DNA from: Clostridium sp. CMCC3677
GTDB lineage: Bacteria; Bacillota; Clostridia; Clostridiales; Clostridiaceae
Direction: 5' to 3'
NCBI RefSeq assembly: GCF_023845585.1
Contig: NZ_JAMQHS010000005.1
Span: 186,001-250,000, forward strand
Length of the DNA: 64,000 bases
Shown here piece after piece: positions 1-8,579 of this stretch. Both the position numbers and the translations under genes were made by a program. Each line of letters starts with the position of its first letter. Position 1 is the first letter of the stretch. The notes beneath the pieces are model-generated. The model worked only from the letters and a program-made list of their open reading frames with translations. It searched no databases and was not told the origin of the DNA.

Positions 1-532
1 AGGAGATGGCATTAAGGAAATAGAATTAATACTAAGAGATGATAAAGTAGAATATGTAAAAGTGTATATGGGAAAACCATCTTTTGATGGAAAAGATATA
101 CCATTAAATAATTTAGAAGAATTAATTGATAAAGAAGTTGTTATAGATAAAGAAAAATATAATCTGACAACTTTATTAATGGGTGTCCCCCATACTGTTA
201 TTTTTGAAAAGAATCAGGAATATGAGGTTGAAAATGGAGAAAAGATAGAAAAATTCTCTTTATTTAAAGAAGGAACTAATGTTAATTTTGTAAAGGTTAA
301 TGATAAAAATCATATACGTGTAAATACATGGGAAAGAGGTGCTGGAGCAACGCTTGCTTGTGGTACTGGATGCTGCGCTTCAGCTGTAGTTGCAAAGAAA
401 TTAGGCTATGTAAGTGGAGAAAAGATATTTGTAAAAGCTCCAGGTGGAAATCTTATAATAGAAGTTCTAGAAGATGGAGTATATATGAGTGGGCCAGCAG
501 AATTTATTTGTAAAGGAAATATTATTTTATAG
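1..532 (+). CDS. dapF: Diaminopimelate epimerase, C-terminal part (5' end outside window)
   Basis: DapF interconverts LL- and meso-diaminopimelate in the cytoplasm, the last step before peptidoglycan cross-linker or lysine synthesis. The reading frame is open from base 2, so the gene enters from the left and only about 176 residues are visible. The segment ERGAGATLACGTGCC near 330-375 is the family signature around the second catalytic cysteine (ACGTG). The first catalytic cysteine lies upstream of the window. The gene ends at TAG 530-532, 25 bases before the lipoprotein gene, so the two are probably co-transcribed. Family assignment is firm; intactness of the N-terminal half cannot be judged. 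Confidence 0.95.
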   Translation, partial: GDGIKEIELILRDDKVEYVKVYMGKPSFDGKDIPLNNLEELIDKEVVIDKEKYNLTTLLMGVPHTVIFEKNQEYEVENGEKIEKFSLFKEGTNVNFVKVNDKNHIRVNTWERGAGATLACGTGCCASAVVAKKLGYVSGEKIFVKAPGGNLIIEVLEDGVYMSGPAEFICKGNIIL

Positions 533-557
533 TGATAAATTAATTGAGGGGATAAAA

Positions 558-1562
558 ATGAACGTGTTAAAAAAGAAAAAAATGAGTATTTTAGTATTGA
601 TTGTTCTACCTCTGCTGATGCTAGGATGTTCATCTAAGAATGATGAACCTATTAGCATAGCAGAGGAATTACAAATTAACCAAGGTACAATATTAAAATA
701 TGAAGAAGATAAGTATAACTTATATAATTACAAAGAAGATGAATATAAATTATACGAACCAAATAAAGCAGTAGTAGCTTATGACAAATCAAGTTCTAAT
801 TATATATACAGTGAAGATAAAAAATATTATATTGTACATAACGGAGAAAAAAATGAAGTAAAAGATAGAGAATTTACAGACATAAAAATATCCCCTAATG
901 GAAAATATATATCATACTTTATAGAAGATGAAGGTTTACATTTAAAAGTATTTGAAACAGATAAAAACAAAGAAATGAAAATTAATTCTAAAGTATCTGT
1001 GTCAGGTGTTTTATATGACTGGTATGATGAAAATATCATTCTCTATTATGGAATCAGTAGTGATGGTATAAATGGAGTTTTCACATATGATTTAGATAAC
1101 AATAAAGAAAATCTTATTTATAAAATAGATGAAGGATATCTAGGATTTATAAAATCTTCAAAAGAAAATATTATCTTTTTACAAATAGATTTTGATAATA
1201 ATAAAGAGCTGATGATGCTTAATAAATCTAATAATGAAGTAGTATTATTAACTGATAAAATTGAGTTATTACAGGATGTTATAATTAAGAATGATGAAAT
1301 ATATTTTGTTGGAAAAGCTTATAATGATAAGGAGTCCCTTTATAAAGTGAATGGAAATAAGGTGCAAAGAGTAGTATTTGACTTTCCTTCAATAGTAGAA
1401 GTAGGTAAGGGATTAAGCATTGGTGAAAATGGAGAGATTTTATTTATAGGTAAAGATAATAGTTCAAAAAAGAAAGCTGTATATAGTTGCTCTGAGGATA
1501 AGACAATAAGCTTAGTATCAGATAAAGCTAATGATTATGATTTTATAAAATTTAATGAATAA
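558..1562 (+). CDS. Putative secreted lipoprotein, beta-propeller-like, unknown function
   Basis: A 334-residue protein. I choose ATG 558 because it follows GAGGGGAT and begins a classical lipoprotein signal: a KKKKK-containing N-terminus, a hydrophobic stretch, then lipobox LMLGC with the lipidated Cys near residue 23. The mature part contains repeated short beta-type blocks ending in DY, YS or LYKVNGNKV, reminiscent of WD40/TolB-type propeller surface proteins, but no diagnostic motif is visible. It would sit on the outer face of the cytoplasmic membrane. It follows dapF closely and ends at a strong terminator. Function is unknown. Confidence 0.8.
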   Translation: MNVLKKKKMSILVLIVLPLLMLGCSSKNDEPISIAEELQINQGTILKYEEDKYNLYNYKEDEYKLYEPNKAVVAYDKSSSNYIYSEDKKYYIVHNGEKNEVKDREFTDIKISPNGKYISYFIEDEGLHLKVFETDKNKEMKINSKVSVSGVLYDWYDENIILYYGISSDGINGVFTYDLDNNKENLIYKIDEGYLGFIKSSKENIIFLQIDFDNNKELMMLNKSNNEVVLLTDKIELLQDVIIKNDEIYFVGKAYNDKESLYKVNGNKVQRVVFDFPSIVEVGKGLSIGENGEILFIGKDNSSKKKAVYSCSEDKTISLVSDKANDYDFIKFNE

Positions 1563-1565
1563 ATT

Positions 1566-1610
1566 AAAACGCTGAAATTAGAGAGTAACCTCTTTGATTT
1601 TAGCGTTTTT
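1566..1610 (+). terminator. Intrinsic terminator after the lipoprotein gene
   Basis: Arms AAAACGCT (1566-1573) and AGCGTTTT (1602-1609) continue inward, with wobble pairs, to a loop near 1586-1589. T-rich sequence follows. Confidence 0.85.
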
Positions 1611-1656
1611 ACTATTTTTTGAATATATTTACATTAAGAGGGTATAGTACTTAATA

Positions 1657-3033
1657 ATGATGAAGGGAGGTATAAATATAATTGAATATAAAATTAGAGA
1701 TGTAGATGTGAGCATTTCAAGAAGGATAAGTAAAAAGATATCTGACAAATATAAAGTTATTCCTATAAAACAAGAAAAAAGTACAACTATTGTATTGGGA
1801 CATGAAATCAAAGATGAAGCAGAAGAATACTTAAGGTTTATTTATAATAATAAAATTGTCTTAAAAGAAATAAGTAAACAAAATTATGACTATTTAAGAG
1901 ATATTATATATAAAGTAGAAGATGAAGATATAGAAAATACTTTGATTTATAATGCTATTTTAAGGAATGCTAGTGATATACATTTTGAACCATGCGAAAA
2001 AGAGGTAGATATAAGATATAGAATTAATGGTGGATTAATTTTAGTTCACAAAATGCTTTTATCTGAATACCTAACTTTAGCTTCAAAAATAAAACTTAAA
2101 GCTAATATGGATATATCAGAAAGGAGAAAACCACAAGATGGAAAAATACTTATAAATTATAACAATAATAATTATGATTTAAGAGTTTCATCTATTCCTG
2201 TAGTTTATGGTGAAAAAATAGTTATAAGAATACTATATAGCGAAAATTTTAATTATAAATTAGAAGATCTATATTTTTCAAAAGAAAAAATAGAATTAAT
2301 AAGAAAGATTATGTCATTAAAGAAAGGTCTAGTTTTAGTTAATGGACCAACTGGAAGCGGGAAATCGACAACTCTGTATACTATATTGAAAGAAATCAAT
2401 AAAGAAGATATTAATATAACAACTCTAGAAGACCCAGTGGAAGCAATCATTCCAAATATCAATCAAATGAGCTTAAATAAGAAATTAGATATAAATTTTT
2501 CAAATGGTTTAAAAAACATATTAAGGCAAGATCCAGACGTTATTATGGTTGGAGAGGTTAGAGATGAAGAGACAGCATCTATGTCTGTAAGAGCATCGAT
2601 AACAGGGCATAAAGTGTACACCACTATTCATACATCAACACCAAGAGAAGTCTTTTTTAGACTTGAGGATATGGGGGTAAAACCTTACTTACTTAGAGAT
2701 TCAATTGTGGGAATAATATCTCAAAGATTAATAAAAATACTATGTGAAAATTGTAAAAAGGAAGATATTAAAAATGATTATAAAGGAATTAAATTATATA
2801 AAAAAACTGGTTGTTCAAAATGTAATTATTCTGGATATGAATCAAGAAAACTTATAAGTGCTGTATATTTTTTAGATAAGGAATATGATGAAGTCGATAT
2901 TTATAAAGACAAGTACTGTTTATCTAATATTGGAATGAAAGATGATTTAGAAAAGTTATTAAAGAAAGGACAAATATCCTATGAAGATTATGTAAGATTT
3001 ATGAAAGGAGAAGGATTAAATGAGTATCTTTAA
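1657..3033 (+). CDS. Type IV pilus / type II secretion assembly ATPase (PilB/GspE/ComGA family)
   Basis: A hexameric cytoplasmic ATPase that powers extension of a pilus or pseudopilus. Walker A GPTGSGKST is at about residues 230-238, followed by an Asp box (EDPVE) and the Walker B region DVIMVGEVRD at about 294-303. The His box is in GHKVYTTIHT. A tetra-Cys zinc site (CENC near 363, CSKC near 388) is typical of PilB/GspE. Length 458 is short for PilB (about 560), meaning a reduced N-terminal domain, and is closer to GspE or ComGA. First gene of the operon; its end overlaps the next gene by 14 bases. The start is uncertain: the best Shine-Dalgarno (GGGAGG 1665-1670) lies inside the frame, downstream of ATG 1657/1660 and 7-10 bases before ATA/ATT codons. 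Confidence 0.93.
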   Translation: MMKGGINIIEYKIRDVDVSISRRISKKISDKYKVIPIKQEKSTTIVLGHEIKDEAEEYLRFIYNNKIVLKEISKQNYDYLRDIIYKVEDEDIENTLIYNAILRNASDIHFEPCEKEVDIRYRINGGLILVHKMLLSEYLTLASKIKLKANMDISERRKPQDGKILINYNNNNYDLRVSSIPVVYGEKIVIRILYSENFNYKLEDLYFSKEKIELIRKIMSLKKGLVLVNGPTGSGKSTTLYTILKEINKEDINITTLEDPVEAIIPNINQMSLNKKLDINFSNGLKNILRQDPDVIMVGEVRDEETASMSVRASITGHKVYTTIHTSTPREVFFRLEDMGVKPYLLRDSIVGIISQRLIKILCENCKKEDIKNDYKGIKLYKKTGCSKCNYSGYESRKLISAVYFLDKEYDEVDIYKDKYCLSNIGMKDDLEKLLKKGQISYEDYVRFMKGEGLNEYL

Positions 3034-4096
3034 GAAAATAAATTGTTTTCTTAACAAAAGGTACAAGAAAATAAACTACAATGAATTAAGTTTGATATCT
3101 GGAAGCTTAGCACAATTATATAAAGATGGAATAAAAATAAATGAATCTTTAAATTTAATAAAAGAAGTTACATTAACTAAAGAGTACAAAAGAAGTATTA
3201 GTGATATTGTTAAAAACATAGAAAATGGAATGACATTATCTAACGCTTTCGATGAAAAAAGAGAATTATATCCTAAGTTTTTTATAGGAATAATATCTAT
3301 AGGAGAAAATTCAGGAAAGCTATATGAAGCTTTAAAAACGCTAAAAAATTACTATGGAAAAAGAGCTTTTATAAATAAATATATTATAAGTTCATTAACA
3401 TATCCAATGATATTAATGATAAGCATATTAGCATTAATGGTATTTTTAACTTTAGTAGTTATACCTAATTTTCATAGTATTTATTTATCAATAGGAATAA
3501 AACCACCTTTTAGTTGTGAAAAAATATATGAATTAAGTAATTATATAAAAGAAAATCCACTTTTAAATTTTATATCTTTTCTATGCTGGGGAGTTTTTAT
3601 ACCATTCATAAGTATAAGGAGATTAATAGACAAAAGATATGTAAGTTTATTAAGTAATTTCAAGATTTTTAACAAGTTTTTAGAGTATGTAATTGTATTT
3701 ATATTATCTATTATTGTTAATAGTGGAATGAATATTTCGTATGGACTCAGGTATTGTTCAGATAGTATGAATTTTAATTATATAAGTGACAAACTTAATA
3801 AAATTAATGAAGATATATTAAAAGGAAGTACATTAAGTGAAGCAATAACTGACACAAATATATTTTCTAAATATACAATTGCTGTAATAAAGGTAAGGGA
3901 AGAAAGTGGGTCTATAGGAGAAGCTTTAAAAGAATTAAGTTTAACGTTAGAAGAATCTTTAATTAGAACAATTAATAAATACTTAAGTTTATTGCAACCA
4001 TTTCTTATAATATTTATATCAATAGTTATTACAGTATTTTTTATGATTTTTATTCTTCCTTTATTTGATAGCTTAAAAATAGGAGCGATTAAATGA
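3020..4096 (+). CDS. Pilus/secretion inner-membrane platform protein (PilC/GspF/ComGB family)
   Basis: A polytopic membrane protein that anchors the assembly ATPase and feeds pilin subunits into the fibre. It has the family layout: two repeated cytoplasmic T2SSF domains, each with the signature of Ser-Gly-x-hydrophobic turns (SIGENSGKLYEALK and VREESGSIGEALKEL), and about three membrane spans near residues 125-147, 180-196 and 325-350. Length 358 is close to the usual 350-400. ATG 3020 follows AAGGAGAAGG. The last four bases overlap the next start (ATGA), indicating translational coupling. Confidence 0.92.
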   Translation: MSIFKKINCFLNKRYKKINYNELSLISGSLAQLYKDGIKINESLNLIKEVTLTKEYKRSISDIVKNIENGMTLSNAFDEKRELYPKFFIGIISIGENSGKLYEALKTLKNYYGKRAFINKYIISSLTYPMILMISILALMVFLTLVVIPNFHSIYLSIGIKPPFSCEKIYELSNYIKENPLLNFISFLCWGVFIPFISIRRLIDKRYVSLLSNFKIFNKFLEYVIVFILSIIVNSGMNISYGLRYCSDSMNFNYISDKLNKINEDILKGSTLSEAITDTNIFSKYTIAVIKVREESGSIGEALKELSLTLEESLIRTINKYLSLLQPFLIIFISIVITVFFMIFILPLFDSLKIGAIK

Positions 4097-4530
4097 AGAA
4101 AAAGGGATTTACCTTAATAGAAGTCATAGCAAGTTTATCAATAATTTTAATAATATTTTCTTTAACTTTATCAGTAAAAGATATACATTCTACCATTTCA
4201 AATGATATAGAAAGCAAATCAGCTCTTTATGATGTAGAAAATTTATTATCTTATAGTAAAGCTTATTGTAAGAAGAATAGAAAAAGTGGTGAAATTCAAA
4301 TAGATAATATACGAAATAGAATTTTATTTGGAAAAGATGGCCTAACAACAGTAAAACAAGTTGTTTTACCAAGAAAAATAAGAATCATTAGTAAAAATGA
4401 TTGTATACAAGTAAGATCCAATGGTCACATAAAGCAAGGAAAAACTATAGTGTTTCAAGATAATAAAAATAATATATATAAGGTTACTATAGCAACAGGC
4501 ATTGATCCTATCAATATTAGTGGCTTTTAA
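4093..4530 (+). CDS. Pilin/pseudopilin with prepilin peptidase site (class III signal)
   Basis: A 145-residue protein with the type IV prepilin leader KKKG|FTLIE followed by a roughly 20-residue hydrophobic helix, including Glu at mature position 5. A prepilin peptidase would cleave after Gly5, and the mature subunit would pack into a pilus or pseudopilus. The C-terminal part is a small globular region with no recognisable family (GspH/FimT-like by size and position). Starts inside the stop of pilC (ATGA). No prepilin peptidase is encoded in this window. Confidence 0.85.
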   Translation: MKKKGFTLIEVIASLSIILIIFSLTLSVKDIHSTISNDIESKSALYDVENLLSYSKAYCKKNRKSGEIQIDNIRNRILFGKDGLTTVKQVVLPRKIRIISKNDCIQVRSNGHIKQGKTIVFQDNKNNIYKVTIATGIDPINISGF

Positions 4531-4561
4531 AAGTATATAAATTTTTAGAAAGGAAATAAGA

Positions 4562-4990
4562 TTGAAAAGTAAAGGAAGTATTTTAATAGAAGCTATTGCA
4601 GCATTATTTATGTTGAGTTTAATTATAATCTTCTCAATAAGTACTTATATTCATAATAATCGTATATTAAAAGAAAGAATGTTAAGAGAAGAGCTAAATA
4701 GAGCAATATATAATATTACCAATGAATTAAAATATAATACTAAAATGAATAAACTAAAAGACACACTAAATAAAGAACCGTTAACATTAAGTTTTGATGA
4801 AAACTTTTTTGAAGAGTTAACTAATACAGAAATTTTGGATTTAACAAAAGGAAATGATATTAAAATCTCTAAACTTAAAGAAGATGATTATAAAATTGAA
4901 ATTTTAATCAAAGGACTTATTAATAAAGACAATATTCAAGTTGATATAGAAGAAAGTTTTATAAAAATGTGGTGGATGGAGTATGTTTAG
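4562..4990 (+). CDS. Minor pilin-like protein (GspI-like)
   Basis: A 142-residue protein beginning KSKG|SILIEAIAALFML, a variant prepilin site in which Phe+1 is replaced by Ser but Glu+5 is kept. The hydrophobic helix is followed by a charged, Lys/Asn-rich globular part. The start is TTG 4562, placed 10-12 bases after AGAAAGGAAA; no ATG is available near the ribosome-binding site. It overlaps the next gene by 8 bases. Position and size suggest a priming (minor) pseudopilin. Confidence 0.75.
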   Translation: MKSKGSILIEAIAALFMLSLIIIFSISTYIHNNRILKERMLREELNRAIYNITNELKYNTKMNKLKDTLNKEPLTLSFDENFFEELTNTEILDLTKGNDIKISKLKEDDYKIEILIKGLINKDNIQVDIEESFIKMWWMEYV

Positions 4991-5438
4991 AAATAAAAGA
5001 ATGATAAGTAAAAATTCAAATGGATTTACCATTATAGAATCAATGGTGTATATTTTTTTTACAACAATAATATTTCTTATATCAACTAACTTAATTTTTG
5101 ATAGTTATAAAGTATATATACAAAATCAAGAAATCAGTAGAGTATATAATAAAATGCAAAACTTTTATATAAATCTAGATTCAATATTGCAAAAAGACAT
5201 AATAAGAGATATAGAATTTGGTGAAACATATTTAATCCTTTATAGGGACAAAGATAATGTTTTGATAAGTAAGAATATTAGAAGTGATAAAGAATCATTA
5301 GGTGCAAAGTACCCAGGAAGAATATCCCCTAATATATTACTTAAAGAAGTTAAAGATTTTAAGGTCATACAAAAAGATAAATTAATCTATTTAAAGATAA
5401 TTGATAAAAGTGGAAGGGAATTTATTAGATGTATATAA
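4983..5438 (+). CDS. Minor pilin-like protein (GspJ/ComGF-like position)
   Basis: A 151-residue protein with a longer leader and the site NG|FTIIESMVYIFFTTIIF, a good prepilin peptidase signature with Glu+5, followed by one hydrophobic helix. The globular part has no diagnostic motif. The ATG sits inside the end of the preceding gene, and the next gene starts before this one stops, so the four pilin-like genes are translationally coupled. Confidence 0.78.
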   Translation: MFRNKRMISKNSNGFTIIESMVYIFFTTIIFLISTNLIFDSYKVYIQNQEISRVYNKMQNFYINLDSILQKDIIRDIEFGETYLILYRDKDNVLISKNIRSDKESLGAKYPGRISPNILLKEVKDFKVIQKDKLIYLKIIDKSGREFIRCI

Positions 5439-5827
5439 AAAGTAAAGGAAATATTATTATAAGTACACTTTTAGCATTTTCAATAGTTATGCTTATAAGT
5501 AGCTGTAGTTTTATAGTTATGAAAAATAATAATGAGATGTCATATCTATACAATAATGATGGAGACAGATATAGCTTATTACAAAATGAAGAGAAAGCAT
5601 TACTAAACTTTAATAAAGAATTAAACAAAATGAAGAATGAAGAAATCTTTATTGAAAATTTTAATATAAAAAATGATACTAATGAATTAAAGTACAAAAT
5701 AGAAAAAGATAAATTTTATTTATTAACAGAGAAGAACATATGTAGAGAATTAAAATATATATTTGATGGAAATAAAATATTTTTAATTCCAATATATAGA
5801 AATATAGATATGAATAGTGAAAAATAA
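5429..5827 (+). CDS. Minor pilin-like protein lacking Glu+5 (GspK/PilX-like position)
   Basis: A 132-residue protein with MYIKSKG|NIIISTLLAFSIVML at its N-terminus. The Gly cleavage position and hydrophobic helix are present, but the usual Glu at +5 is replaced by Ser. Loss of Glu+5 is known for tip-type minor pilins (GspK), which is consistent with its place as the last pilin-like gene. Function is inferred from context only. A short gap with another ribosome-binding site separates it from the assembly-protein genes. Confidence 0.65.
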   Translation: MYIKSKGNIIISTLLAFSIVMLISSCSFIVMKNNNEMSYLYNNDGDRYSLLQNEEKALLNFNKELNKMKNEEIFIENFNIKNDTNELKYKIEKDKFYLLTEKNICRELKYIFDGNKIFLIPIYRNIDMNSEK

Positions 5828-5874
5828 AAAAGTTAATAATTTAAAAAAGATTTAAAGTATTAAGGAAGTGGATT

Positions 5875-6576
5875 ATGAAAAAATCAGTTTTAATTATGAA
5901 AAAACATGCCTTTATATATAAGGACAAAGAATACTTATTTGAACAGTTTGAAGAAATTGAAAAATTAATGAGTAAAAATAGAGAATTCATAATAATTGAA
6001 GAAGAATTATATTCAAGACACTTTACTGAAAATATAAAAAAATCACACATATATGAATATGTTGAATTTAAGTTAAATAAAGAATTCCACAAGAATGAGG
6101 ATATATTATACCATTATGATTATGATAAGAAAAATGGATTAGTATCAATTTATTCTATAAAAGGTGGAAAGAGATTAGAAATATTATCTAAAGGGTCCAG
6201 CAACATAAAGGTTATTCCAGTTCAATTTATTATTAAAGATATAATTGTAAATTTATTAGGAAAAAATGCATTAAATTCTAATTGTATAGTTTATTTTTAT
6301 GGATTTTATTATTACATCGAATTGGTAAATGGAAAGTTTAATCGTGCCTTTGTTGAAAATGAACTTGATAATCTAATTAATAGAATAAATAATTTTGAGA
6401 GTTTATGCGAAAATAAAGAAAGTATTTTTTATATAGATAAAAACATAAAAAACAAAGATATAATTACCTTTGATAGTGCCAATAAAGAAATAAAAATAAT
6501 GAATGTTAATTGCGAGGATGTATTATATGAAAAAATATATAAGAAACGAGAACTTCATTCCAAAAAAATTTTATGA
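5875..6576 (+). CDS. Unknown protein in the PilM/GspL position of the pilus operon
   Basis: A 233-residue, soluble-looking protein with alternating beta-type hydrophobic stretches and no clear membrane span or signal peptide. ATG 5875 follows AAGGAAG. I cannot recognise the family from motifs. In type IV pilus operons this slot, after the pilins and before two bitopic proteins, is held by the actin-like PilM or the cytoplasmic part of GspL, and a shortened, divergent version would fit. The assignment is by context only. Confidence 0.5.
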   Translation: MKKSVLIMKKHAFIYKDKEYLFEQFEEIEKLMSKNREFIIIEEELYSRHFTENIKKSHIYEYVEFKLNKEFHKNEDILYHYDYDKKNGLVSIYSIKGGKRLEILSKGSSNIKVIPVQFIIKDIIVNLLGKNALNSNCIVYFYGFYYYIELVNGKFNRAFVENELDNLINRINNFESLCENKESIFYIDKNIKNKDIITFDSANKEIKIMNVNCEDVLYEKIYKKRELHSKKIL

Positions 6577-6955
6577 TTTGAAAATTCAAAAAGAAGTAGA
6601 AAGCATAAAAAGAATAAAATTTTTATTTATAATAATAAACCTTATTCTGTTACCAATGACATTTAAAAATATATATATTTTTAGAGAAAATAAATCAAAT
6701 TTAATAAATAATGCTGATAATAATAAAATTGAAGTTGAAGAAAGTAGTATTGATTGTGATGATATAGTAAGTTGGATTAATAATATATTTTTAGATGAGA
6801 TTGAAAGCGCATGCGTAGATAAAGATGGTGGACAATTTAAAATAAATGAAATGGATGCAATAGAAAAAATAGATAGTGATATTAATATAAAAAATATAAA
6901 TAATGACAATACTAATTATATATTAGGAGTAGAATTGAACAATGAAAGGAAATAA
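6527..6955 (+). CDS. Bitopic membrane protein, PilN-like
   Basis: A 142-residue protein. I choose ATG 6527 (after GCGAGGAT) over an upstream in-frame codon at 6503 that lacks a ribosome-binding site. It has a short cytoplasmic N-terminus containing NFIPKKF (compare the N-terminal NLLP-type motif of PilN), one membrane helix at about residues 32-50 and an acidic extracytoplasmic part. It overlaps both neighbours. A PilN role as partner of PilM and PilO is inferred from topology and order. Confidence 0.55.
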   Translation: MKKYIRNENFIPKKFYDLKIQKEVESIKRIKFLFIIINLILLPMTFKNIYIFRENKSNLINNADNNKIEVEESSIDCDDIVSWINNIFLDEIESACVDKDGGQFKINEMDAIEKIDSDINIKNINNDNTNYILGVELNNERK

Positions 6956-7322
6956 AGTATTAGCTATAATTCTAATTATTATGTCTTGTTTTCAAAGTAT
7001 GATTTTATATACTACAAACAAATTTAATTTAACTATAAAAAAAGAAGAGTCATATAAAGAAAGTGTAACTATAAACGACTATAAAAATATATCTAATATA
7101 AGTTCTGAGTTTAAAGATTTTGATAATATTGAACTTTTAGAAGGAGCAAAGCAACAAGATGGCAATTGGATTGTATCTTTAAAAATAGAAGGTGAAAAAG
7201 AGGAGATTTTAGAAAGCCTATCTAAGTTAAGAAATTATGCTATAAAGAATTATAAAATTGAGCATAATAAAGACAGTGGTTCATTGATAATAGAATTAAG
7301 TAAAAACAATATAAAGATGTGA
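6942..7322 (+). CDS. Bitopic membrane protein, PilO/GspM-like
   Basis: A 126-residue protein with a single N-terminal membrane helix (about residues 5-24) and a C-terminal alpha/beta part (GNWIVSLKIEG..EILESLSKL) resembling the ferredoxin-like fold of PilO/GspM. It starts 14 bases inside the preceding gene. Last gene of the pilus operon. No retraction ATPase (PilT) or prepilin peptidase follows. Function is inferred from size, topology and position. Confidence 0.55.
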   Translation: MKGNKVLAIILIIMSCFQSMILYTTNKFNLTIKKEESYKESVTINDYKNISNISSEFKDFDNIELLEGAKQQDGNWIVSLKIEGEKEEILESLSKLRNYAIKNYKIEHNKDSGSLIIELSKNNIKM

Positions 7323-7382
7323 TTTAAAATATTTTTATGCTATTTATGATTATTTTGTAGACTTTTTTTATTTAAAGTAGAG

Positions 7383-7410
7383 AGAAATAATTGCAATTAT
7401 TTCTTTCTTT
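7383..7410 (+). terminator. Probable terminator of the pilus operon
   Basis: Palindrome GAAATAATTGCAATTATTTC (7383-7402) followed by TTTCTTTT. The loop would be minimal, so this is a modest candidate. Confidence 0.5.
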
Positions 7411-7429
7411 TGATAAAATATCATTGTTA

Positions 7430-7466
7430 TGTCGAAGTTTACAACAATTGAACTTTAGTATATAAA
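7430..7466 (+). promoter_or_regulatory. Sigma-A-type promoter with a Spo0A box upstream of efp
   Basis: Exact Spo0A core box TGTCGAA at 7430-7436 directly abuts a -35 element TTTACA (7438-7443). A 17-base spacer separates that from TATAAA (7461-7466). The gene start is 48 bases further on. The box next to the -35 suggests direct control by phosphorylated Spo0A; this is inference. Confidence 0.5.
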
Positions 7467-7513
7467 TATTAATTTAGATTGTAATTATTTTATAAATTTT
7501 GGAGGGATATTTA

Positions 7514-8071
7514 ATGATATCAGCAGGAGACTTAAGAAAAGGTGTAACTTTTGAGTTCGATGGACAAGTGTTTACAGTTACAGATTTTTTACATGTAAAA
7601 CCAGGTAAAGGAGCTGCCTTCGTAAGAACTAAGCTTAGAAACGTAATTTCAGGAGGAGTTGTAGATAGAACATTTAATCCAACTGAAAAATTACAAGAAG
7701 CTGTAATAGAAAGAAAAGAAATGCAATATCTTTATTCAGATGGAGAATTATATTACTTCATGGATCAAGAAACTTTTGAACAAATTCCTTTAAATGCTGA
7801 AAAGGTTGAAGATGCAATAAAATTCTTAAAAGAAAATATGTTTGCAGTTATAAAATTCTTTAAAGGAAGTGCTTTCTCAGTAGAAGCACCAAATTTTGTT
7901 GAATTACAAATAACATATACTGAACCAGGTGTTAAAGGTAATACAGCTACAAACTCATTAAAGCCAGCTACAGTTGAAACAGGAGCAATAGTTAATGTTC
8001 CAATGTTTGTTAACGATGGCGATGTTATAAGAATAGATACTAGAACAGGAGAATACATGGAAAGAGTTTAA
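7514..8071 (+). CDS. efp: Translation elongation factor P
   Basis: EF-P rescues ribosomes stalled at polyproline by binding between the P and E sites. At 185 residues it has the normal length and three beta-barrel domains. The N-terminal loop [10 protein letters not shown] places the usual modified Lys at about residue 32, and the C-terminal signature [18 protein letters not shown] is nearly invariant in the family. ATG 7514 is chosen because GGAGGG lies 8 bases upstream; an in-frame TTG at 7499 overlaps that site. It has its own promoter and terminator, so it is monocistronic. Confidence 0.97.
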   Translation: MISAGDLRKGVTFEFDGQVFTVTDFLHVKPGKGAAFVRTKLRNVISGGVVDRTFNPTEKLQEAVIERKEMQYLYSDGELYYFMDQETFEQIPLNAEKVEDAIKFLKENMFAVIKFFKGSAFSVEAPNFVELQITYTEPGVKGNTATNSLKPATVETGAIVNVPMFVNDGDVIRIDTRTGEYMERV

Positions 8072-8100
8072 GCTCTGTATGTATTTAAGGTTTTAATACT

Positions 8101-8138
8101 AAATAAAGTTGCTAAGTTATTTCTTAGCAACTTTATTT
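8101..8138 (+). terminator. Hairpin terminator after efp
   Basis: A perfect 16-bp stem (AAATAAAGTTGCTAAG 8101-8116 with its complement 8123-8138) around a 6-base loop. The T-rich end of the stem takes the place of a long T tract. Confidence 0.75.
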
Positions 8139-8157
8139 ATAAAAGGAAGTGGGAAAC

Positions 8158-8523
8158 ATGGAAAAACTAAGGAATCAAATTAATGAGTTAAAGTTAAATT
8201 TATCTAATATTGAAAGTGAAGAATATAAAAACTATTTTTCATCAATAGTATCAATTTTAGAAACTATGGATAGTAAAATTGAAGAATTAACTGTAAATCA
8301 AGAAACTATAGAAGAAAACATTAGATTTATGGATGATGACTTAAGTGGTCTTCAAGAGGAACTTTTTGAAGAAGTATCAATAGATGAACTAAATGAATTA
8401 GAAGATGAATATGTAGAAGCTACTTGTTGCCATTGTGGCAATACAGTTTTTGCAGAACAATCAACTTTAAAAAATAATAATGAAATTCCATGTCCATATT
8501 GCAATAAGAATATTAAAGGCTAA
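8158..8523 (+). CDS. Small zinc-ribbon protein with coiled-coil N-terminus
   Basis: A 121-residue acidic protein. ATG 8158 follows AAGGAAG by about 8 bases; a GTG at 8149 overlaps that site. The first 80 residues are predicted to be helical or coiled-coil, with heptad-like Leu/Ile. The C-terminus carries a four-Cys zinc ribbon, CCHCGN followed by CPYC. Genes of this type stand between efp and spoIIIAA in many clostridia. Its role is unknown, and it may bind nucleic acid or protein through the ribbon. Confidence 0.8.
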   Translation: MEKLRNQINELKLNLSNIESEEYKNYFSSIVSILETMDSKIEELTVNQETIEENIRFMDDDLSGLQEELFEEVSIDELNELEDEYVEATCCHCGNTVFAEQSTLKNNNEIPCPYCNKNIKG

Positions 8524-8534
8524 ATATTTAATGT

Positions 8535-8558
8535 CCATAGTTTTACTATGGCTTTTTT
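8535..8558 (+). terminator. Terminator after the zinc-ribbon gene
   Basis: CCATAG / CTATGG stem (8535-8540, 8546-8551) with a 5-base loop, followed by CTTTTTTT. Confidence 0.85.
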
Positions 8559-8579
8559 TATTTTTTAGGAAATTATAAA

